In this document: positions 54,292 to 64,000 of the stretch, in pieces | Numbering within the stretch: the first letter of the stretch is position 1 | How the letters are laid out: every line of letters starts with the position of its first letter | Assembly: GCA_947591245.1 (NCBI GenBank) | Contig: CANQCY010000007.1 | Span: forward strand, 1 to 64,000 | Length of the DNA stretch: 64,000 bases | Origin: an uncultured Lachnospiraceae bacterium | Lineage (GTDB): Bacteria > Bacillota > Clostridia > Lachnospirales > Lachnospiraceae | Direction: 5' to 3' | Notes under the pieces: generated by a model | Database searches by the model: none | Told to the model about the DNA's origin: nothing | The model's input: the letters and a program-made list of their open reading frames with translations, nothing else | Position numbers and translations under genes: made by a program

Positions 54292-55959
54292 CTAAAATTC
54301 ATTTTTTAAAATTGCCCCCGTATTTCCGGAAGTTACCATGTTCGCATACCTTGCCAGATATCCGGTCGTGACTTTCGGCTCTCTCGGCCGCCAGTTCTTT
54401 CTTCTCTCTGCCAGCGCTGCGTCATCCACCAGAACCTCCAGCTTATTCGCCGGAATGTCGATCCGGATCGTATCTCCTTCCTCGACAAGCGCGATCGGTC
54501 CGCCCACTGCCGCTTCGGGCGATACGTGGCCTATTGACGCGCCACGGCTCGCGCCGGAAAAACGTCCGTCGGTAATGAGCGCGACGGATGAGCCAAGTCC
54601 CATGCCCGCAATTGCCGACGTGGGATTGAGCATCTCGCGCATACCCGGTCCGCCTTTCGGGCCCTCATAGCGGATGACGACGACGTCGCCCTCTACGATC
54701 TTGCCGCCCTTTATCGCATCGATCGCATCCTCCTCGCAATCGAATACCCTTGCCGGCCCCTCATGTACCATCATCTCCGGTACGACGGCAGAACGTTTGA
54801 CAACAGCGGAATCCGGTGCGAGATTTCCTTTCAGGACGGCGATACCGCCCGTCTCGCTGTACGGATTTTCCACCGGACGGATCACCTCGGGATTGCGATT
54901 GACGCAGCCCTCGATATTTTCTCCGACCGTCTTTCCCGTCACAGTCATTTGATCTGTATATAAAAGCCCTTTTTTGTTTAATTCATTCATGACAGCGTAC
55001 ACGCCGCCCGCCTCATTGAGATCTTCCATATAGGTCGGACCTGCCGGCGCCAAATGGCAAAGGTTCGGCGTCTTTGCGCTCATCTCGTTGGCAAGATCGA
55101 GATTCAAATCCACGCCCGCCTCATGCGCGATCGCCGGAAGGTGCAGCATGCTGTTTGTCGAACACCCAAGCGCCATATCGACTGTCAGGGCGTTTAAGAA
55201 TGCTTTTTCTGTCATTATGTCGCGCGGGCATATATTTTTCTCATACAATTCCATTACCTTCATGCCGGCATGCTTTGCCAGCTTCAGCCTCTCTGAATAC
55301 ACGGCCGGAATCGTTCCATTTCCCTTCAGCCCCATGCCGACTGCCTCAGTCAGGCAGTTCATACTGTTTGCCGTATACATTCCCGAACAGGAGCCGCAGG
55401 TCGGACAGGCATGGCTCACAAAATCTTCCACCTGCTCTTCCGTCATCGTACCCGCCGCATGTGATCCAACCGCTTCAAACATACTGGAAAGACTTGTTTT
55501 TCTTCCCTGAACATGTCCGGCAAGCATCGGCCCGCCGCTGACAAATACGGTCGGAACATTAACGCGCGCCGCCGCCATCAGCAGCCCCGGTACATTCTTA
55601 TCGCAGTTCGGCACCATCACCAGGGCGTCAAATGCGTGCGCAAGCGCCATACACTCTGTAGAATCCGCGATCAGATCTCTCGTGACAAGGGAATATTTCA
55701 TTCCCACATGCCCCATCGCGATACCGTCGCAGACGGCAATCGCCGGAAATACGATCGGAGTTCCCCCCGCCATCGCCACGCCGAGTTTCACCGCCTCGAC
55801 AATTTTATCGATATTCATGTGCCCCGGCACAATTTCATTATATGAGCTGACGATACCGACTAACGGCCTGTCAAGCTCTTCCTTCGTCATCCCCAGCGCG
55901 TTAAACAGCGAACGCTGCGGGGCTGTCTGCATACCTTTTTTTACCGAATCGCTTTTCAT
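54292..55959 (-). CDS. ilvD: Dihydroxy-acid dehydratase
   Basis: 555 residues; GGAGG lies six bases before ATG 55959. It dehydrates dihydroxy acids in the Val/Ile/Leu route and needs an oxygen-sensitive iron-sulfur cluster. Cluster and family motifs: [37 protein letters not shown] and [10 protein letters not shown]. Full length. It lies between leuB (26 bases) and ilvB (31 bases). Confidence 0.96.
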   Translation of the reverse strand: MKSDSVKKGMQTAPQRSLFNALGMTKEELDRPLVGIVSSYNEIVPGHMNIDKIVEAVKLGVAMAGGTPIVFPAIAVCDGIAMGHVGMKYSLVTRDLIADSTECMALAHAFDALVMVPNCDKNVPGLLMAAARVNVPTVFVSGGPMLAGHVQGRKTSLSSMFEAVGSHAAGTMTEEQVEDFVSHACPTCGSCSGMYTANSMNCLTEAVGMGLKGNGTIPAVYSERLKLAKHAGMKVMELYEKNICPRDIMTEKAFLNALTVDMALGCSTNSMLHLPAIAHEAGVDLNLDLANEMSAKTPNLCHLAPAGPTYMEDLNEAGGVYAVMNELNKKGLLYTDQMTVTGKTVGENIEGCVNRNPEVIRPVENPYSETGGIAVLKGNLAPDSAVVKRSAVVPEMMVHEGPARVFDCEEDAIDAIKGGKIVEGDVVVIRYEGPKGGPGMREMLNPTSAIAGMGLGSSVALITDGRFSGASRGASIGHVSPEAAVGGPIALVEEGDTIRIDIPANKLEVLVDDAALAERRKNWRPREPKVTTGYLARYANMVTSGNTGAILKNEF

Positions 55960-55985
55960 ATCTAACCTCCATTAGTTCAACTCAA

Positions 55986-57074
55986 CTATCCTTGTATTTC
56001 ATCTGCAATTGCATTTCCCATCTCTTTCGTTCCGAGGCACGTCTTGCCCTCGTCCATAATGTCGGCCGTGCGCAGTCCTTTTTTCAGCACGCTGTCGACC
56101 GCCCGCTCCACCGCGTCCGACTCTCGAGTCAGGTTAAAGGAATACTTAAGCATCATTGCTGCGGAGAGAATTGTGGCAATTGGATTTGCCTTGTTCTGTC
56201 CCGCAATGTCGGGCGCCGCCCCGTGGCTCGGCTCGTATAAGCCCATTGAGCCCTCTGCAAGACTGGCGGAAGCAAGCATTCCGATCGAGCCGGTCACCAT
56301 GCTCGCCTCATCTGACAAAATATCGCCAAACATGTTCTCCGTGAGAATCACGTCAAACTGTTTGGGATCCCTCACGATCTGCATTGCACAGTTATCCACA
56401 AGCATATCCGTCAGTTCTACTTCCGGGTAGTCCTCGCTAACTTCCTTTACAACCTTGCGCCAGAGTCTGGAAGAATCCAGCACATTCGCCTTGTCTACGC
56501 TGCAAACCCGTTTTCTGCGCTTCATCGCAATATCAAACGCCCATTTTGCAATTCGGCGTATTTCATTTTCATTATATGTGAGCGTATCCGTCGCCCGCAT
56601 GACGCCGTCAACCTCTTCCGTGCGTCTCTCGCCGAAGTAAAGGCCGCCGGTCAGCTCGCGCGTGACAACAAAATCGAATCCGCCCTCCGTCAGTTCCTCT
56701 TTCAGCGGACACGCTCCGCTCAGCTCATCAAACAAAACGGCGGGCCTGAGATTACAGAACAGGCCGAGGCCCTTACGGATCTGCAAAAGCCCCGCCTCCG
56801 GGCGTTTGTCCGGCGGCAGCGAATACCAGCTGTCCTGTCCGACCTTCCCGCCAACTGCGCCAAGAAGAATCGAATCGCATTTTTTCGCCCGTTCGAGCGT
56901 CTCTTTCGTCAAAGGCTCGCCGTAAGCGTCAATGGAGCATCCCCCCATCGCCAGCTCTTCATATTCAAAGGAATGTCCATAGACTTTCCCCACCTTGTCC
57001 AATACTTTTTTTGCTTCCGCCACAATCTCCGGTCCGATTCCGTCACCGGGTATGACGCCGATATGAAACTCCAT
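55986..57074 (-). CDS. leuB: 3-isopropylmalate dehydrogenase
   Basis: 362 residues from ATG 57074, which has AGGAGG seven bases upstream; the longer frame is leader sequence. It oxidises and decarboxylates 3-isopropylmalate in leucine synthesis. Motifs: [14 protein letters not shown], the substrate-binding arginines near [28 protein letters not shown] and [19 protein letters not shown]. First gene of the 16-kb minus-strand run; leuA, leuC and leuD are not in the window. Confidence 0.96.
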   Translation of the reverse strand: MEFHIGVIPGDGIGPEIVAEAKKVLDKVGKVYGHSFEYEELAMGGCSIDAYGEPLTKETLERAKKCDSILLGAVGGKVGQDSWYSLPPDKRPEAGLLQIRKGLGLFCNLRPAVLFDELSGACPLKEELTEGGFDFVVTRELTGGLYFGERRTEEVDGVMRATDTLTYNENEIRRIAKWAFDIAMKRRKRVCSVDKANVLDSSRLWRKVVKEVSEDYPEVELTDMLVDNCAMQIVRDPKQFDVILTENMFGDILSDEASMVTGSIGMLASASLAEGSMGLYEPSHGAAPDIAGQNKANPIATILSAAMMLKYSFNLTRESDAVERAVDSVLKKGLRTADIMDEGKTCLGTKEMGNAIADEIQG

Positions 57075-57133
57075 CTTCCCGCCTCCTATGTGGAAAAATA
57101 ATAGCGTTGCCGCCACAGACGGCTTTAGCCTTA

Positions 57134-57163
57134 AGTATATAGCAAAACGGCACAAGCTGTCAA
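57134..57163 (-). promoter_or_regulatory. Promoter of the leuB-ilvD-ilvB-serC-serA run
   Basis: Minus strand TTGACA (57163-57158), 18 bases, TATACT (57139-57134); TATATA at 16 bases is an alternative -10. The leader of about 50 bases has small GGCT/AGCC hairpins but no T-box. Confidence 0.65.
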
Positions 57164-57221
57164 GACCGTGCTGATATAAAGATTTCAACGCCATAAATAA
57201 AATTTTTTCCAAAACCCATTT

Positions 57222-57250
57222 TTTACTTGATTTCAACCCCTCTATATAAT
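57222..57250 (+). promoter_or_regulatory. Promoter of the XRE regulator gene
   Basis: TTTACT (57222-57227), 17 bases, TATAAT (57245-57250), 38 bases before the ATG. Confidence 0.7.
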
Positions 57251-57288
57251 AAACTAGAGTATATAGATTTTACTAGGAGGATCAAACC

Positions 57289-57651
57289 ATGGACGTAATC
57301 GAAAAAGTAGACTTTAATAAGGTGGGAAAGCGAATGAAGCAGCTCAGAAACGAGCAGGGCATCACGCAGGAAAGGGTGGCGAAGGATCTCGGCAGCACGA
57401 TTGCTTTCGTAAGCAACATCGAAAATAACCGCACAAAAATCAATTTGAGAGTATTGATGTATTACTCCAAGCTCTGCCACATCTCCATCGACTCCCTTCT
57501 CAACGCCGGCATTCCGAATCTGATCCCGGCAGATGACGACGCCGTTGTCGAACAGGAAATTTCCAGAGTTTTGAAACATTACGACAAGAATGAAAAGATT
57601 AAAATTCTGAAAATGCTGAAAATCGGTAAGGATTTAGAGCTGGACATCTGA
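57289..57651 (+). CDS. XRE-family transcriptional regulator
   Basis: 120 residues; AGGAGG is eight bases before ATG 57289. A helix-turn-helix of the Cro/C1 type lies at about residues 11-66 (VGKRMKQLRNEQGITQERVA, then STIAFVSNIENNRTKINL). The C-terminal 45 residues are helical (EQEISRVLKHYDKNEKIKIL) and may dimerise. It is 47 bases upstream of the beta-galactosidase gene on the same strand, so it may control that gene or itself; no operator was identified. Confidence 0.88.
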   Translation: MDVIEKVDFNKVGKRMKQLRNEQGITQERVAKDLGSTIAFVSNIENNRTKINLRVLMYYSKLCHISIDSLLNAGIPNLIPADDDAVVEQEISRVLKHYDKNEKIKILKMLKIGKDLELDI

Positions 57652-57680
57652 TCGTCGGAAGATGCGATACCGGCTTTTAA

Positions 57681-62813
<5,133 letters not shown>

Positions 62814-62823
62814 TCATGAAAAA

Positions 62824-62853
62824 CCGCTGCCGCCCGTATACGGGCGGCAGCGG
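62824..62853. other. Perfect 30-bp palindrome after the GH2 gene
   Basis: Both 15-base arms match exactly, from CCGCTGCC at 62824 to GGCAGCGG at 62853, centred on TATA. On the plus strand no T run follows; on the minus strand TTTTT comes after the stem. It may be a transcription end for either strand, most convincingly for minus-strand transcripts such as the small broken gene. Confidence 0.7.
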
Positions 62854-62890
62854 CAAACTGTAGACAAAGCTGGCGCCGTGGGCAATGGGA

Positions 62891-63166
62891 CTATCCCCAA
62901 AAATCAAACCTCCCATTTTTAATAATCGGCTTCCTTACAGCAAATCTTCTGTTACCAATCAAGACTTCAGAAAGAAAAATCGGCTCTGCTTCTTTATAAT
63001 GAGTTTTTACAACATTGCCGACTCTCCCTTCGCTATATTCTGCTAAAAAACTCCAAATCCTTCTTTAGCGCCTCATCTTTAGCGCCTCATCCACTGATAG
63101 AATTTCTTTTTTCAACATATGATCGCTACCATATTTCTCTATACATTGCTTATATGTCAAAACCAT
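62891..63166 (-). pseudogene. Small broken gene of unknown family
   Basis: From ATG 63166 (GGAG ten bases before) the frame reads MVLTYKQCIEKYGSDHML and stops at TAA after 34 codons; the same frame resumes to a TAG at 62891, ending NRRFAVRKPIIKNGRFDFWG. A 14-base tandem duplication (63063-63090) supplies the stop. Removing one copy and one base of a nearby 6-T run would give an intact frame of about 87 codons. The first 20 residues resemble the start of AbiEi-type antitoxin-domain proteins, a weak similarity. So I read it as a recently broken gene; alternatively two short ORFs. Confidence 0.5.
63063..63090. repeat. 14-bp tandem duplication
   Basis: CTTTAGCGCCTCAT occurs twice head to tail with no spacer (63063-63076 and 63077-63090), inside the small broken gene. 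Confidence 0.9.
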
Positions 63167-63193
63167 AATCCATCAACTCCATTTAAGTGTTTA

Positions 63194-63218
63194 TACACAC
63201 ATTTATGATTTGTGTGTA
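63194..63218. other. AT-rich inverted repeat upstream of the broken gene
   Basis: TACACACA (63194-63201) and TGTGTGTA (63211-63218) are exact inverted repeats around nine bases. It lies 28 bases upstream of the small minus-strand gene and could be an operator. The rest of 63219-63440 shows nothing I can support. Confidence 0.4.
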
Positions 63219-63441
63219 CTTTTACCAAAATATGCATTTATGCTATAGTGTTTGCGGAATTGATAATTGTTATTCTGCCAGTTTGAACATGATTTTTAGT
63301 TTTTGTCCGGTTCGTTGTTGATCAATTCGTTTTTTCTGACTAGGCGAAAGGGTATCCGGAAACTTATCTATTCTAGTCCAACTTTTTGTCCGCACCCCCC
63401 GTCTGTGAAATCTTTTCTGAAATTTCTCTTCTCATTTTGCC

Positions 63442-63470
63442 TTGCATTATCATTTCTACCATGTTATACT
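63442..63470 (+). promoter_or_regulatory. Promoter of the tRNA gene
   Basis: TTGCAT (63442-63447), 17 bases, TATACT (63465-63470), 15 bases before the tRNA. Confidence 0.7.
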
Positions 63471-63485
63471 ATCATTATCAGACAT

Positions 63486-63558
63486 GGGGATATAGCTCAG
63501 ATGGGAGAGCGATGCGTTCGCAACGCATAGGTCGAGGGTTCGAGTCCCTTTATCTCCA
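63486..63558 (+). tRNA. tRNA-Ala (anticodon CGC)
   Basis: A 73-base cloverleaf: acceptor GGGGATA/TATCTCC, D arm GCTC..GAGC, anticodon stem ATGCG/CGCAT with loop TTCGCAA (anticodon CGC, codon GCG), and T loop TTCGAGT. The G3-U70 pair, the alanine identity mark, is present in the acceptor. The discriminator is A; CCA is not encoded. Confidence 0.95.
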
Positions 63559-63628
63559 TTTTAGGTGGGATTTCAGCATTTCTTATATACAAAATACATC
63601 ATAAAATAAAAACGGGAGGAACTCGAAA

Positions 63629-64000
63629 ATGAACAAGACAGAAAATATCGAAAAAAAATTAACCCGTTCTATTCTTAAAGTGTCGCTGATCATGGCAGCG
63701 GCCTCAGTATTAGGCATCATCGCCCTGATCGTCGTAACTAACCGGTACTCGCATGCGCTGCACAATTATGGCTTCGCACAGGGCGATATCGGAAACGCAA
63801 TGTATTACTTTGCAGACTGCCGCTCCGCGCTGCAAGCCGCGATCGGTTATGACGATCAGGACGCCATTGATCTCGCAGTCGAACAGCATGACGAAAACAA
63901 AGCCGCCTTTGCGGAAGCTTTTGCAACCATCGATGAAACGATCGTGATCCCGAAAGGAAGGGAACTTTATGATCAGATCGCATCCGAATTGGACGCATAC
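63629..64000 (+). CDS. Methyl-accepting chemotaxis protein, N-terminal part (cut by window end)
   Basis: 124 codons from ATG 63629 (GGGAGGA eight bases before), running off the window without a stop. A basic N-terminus and a membrane helix (about 19-38, SLIMAAASVLGIIALIVVTN) lead to a helical extracellular segment (NYGFAQGDIGNAMYYFADCR, then AVEQHDENKAAFAEAFATID) like the four-helix-bundle sensor of chemoreceptors. The HAMP and signalling domains would lie beyond base 64000, so the call is probable rather than certain. Confidence 0.75.
   Translation, partial: MNKTENIEKKLTRSILKVSLIMAAASVLGIIALIVVTNRYSHALHNYGFAQGDIGNAMYYFADCRSALQAAIGYDDQDAIDLAVEQHDENKAAFAEAFATIDETIVIPKGRELYDQIASELDAY

Noticed and set aside
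57075-57288. T-box leader upstream of leuB
   Set aside because: The leader from the predicted start is only about 50 bases and has no AGGGTGGNACCGCG box.
63063-63090. Start of a CRISPR-like or satellite repeat
   Set aside because: Only two 14-base copies with no spacers; no cas genes anywhere in the window.

Overview
The window reads as a chromosomal segment of an anaerobic, low-to-mid GC Firmicute of the class Clostridia, most likely Lachnospiraceae-like (inferred from gene content; no 16S is present). Pointers are a single-chain pyruvate:ferredoxin oxidoreductase, a C. difficile-style type IV pilus set with a PilM-PilN fusion, a DUF5057-type protein, lysine-rich Ig/Fn3-like modules on several secreted proteins, an HMP-PP (thiS-motif) type riboswitch and clean TTGACA/TATAAT promoters with AGGAGG ribosome binding sites.

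Layout. 1-3.5 kb: a cobalamin riboswitch with its own promoter and terminator controls two secreted proteins, a DUF4430 (transcobalamin-like) protein and a PQQ-type beta-propeller. 3.5-5.5 kb: an orphan NMT1/THI5-like binding lipoprotein and a divergent sirtuin. 5.5-9.5 kb: a minus-strand thiamine thiazole operon thiS-thiG-thiH-thiE ending in metA, behind a compact leader whose aptamer-like hairpin is also a terminator. 9.5-23.2 kb: rnhB and a small FlhB-like gene follow a minus-strand type IV pilus operon (two major-type pilins, prepilin peptidase, PilMN, PilO-like, PilV-, PilX-, FimU- and PilW-like minor pilins, and a 1036-residue membrane-anchored protein in the slot where PilY1 sits in other bacteria). 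No pilus motor or platform gene (pilB, pilT, pilC) is in the window.

23.2-29 kb: a secreted GH43 glycosidase, a GT-C membrane glycosyltransferase and an AAA-ATPase/PDDEXK protein. 29-35 kb: argC-argJ-argB-argD face argG across a shared region with ArgR-like palindromes. 35-38.6 kb: nifJ. 38.7-40.7 kb: a GntR/YtrA-type ABC operon. 40.7-57.1 kb: an unbroken 16-kb minus-strand run leuB-ilvD-ilvB-serC-serA-folC-HAD-zapA-U32 peptidase-ftsW/rodA-PBP-transglutaminase, joining amino-acid synthesis to cell-wall and division functions. 57.2-62.8 kb: an XRE regulator and a 1704-residue secreted GH2 beta-galactosidase. 62.8-64 kb: a long palindrome, a small broken gene with a 14-bp duplication, tRNA-Ala(CGC) and the start of a chemoreceptor.

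How the parts fit: the cell makes its own Arg, Leu/Ile/Val and Ser, salvages or completes thiamine and corrinoid cofactors under RNA control, ferments through PFOR, and places glycosidases and wall-binding proteins on its surface. The least described element is the pilus operon with its outsized PilX-like and DUF5057-type proteins.
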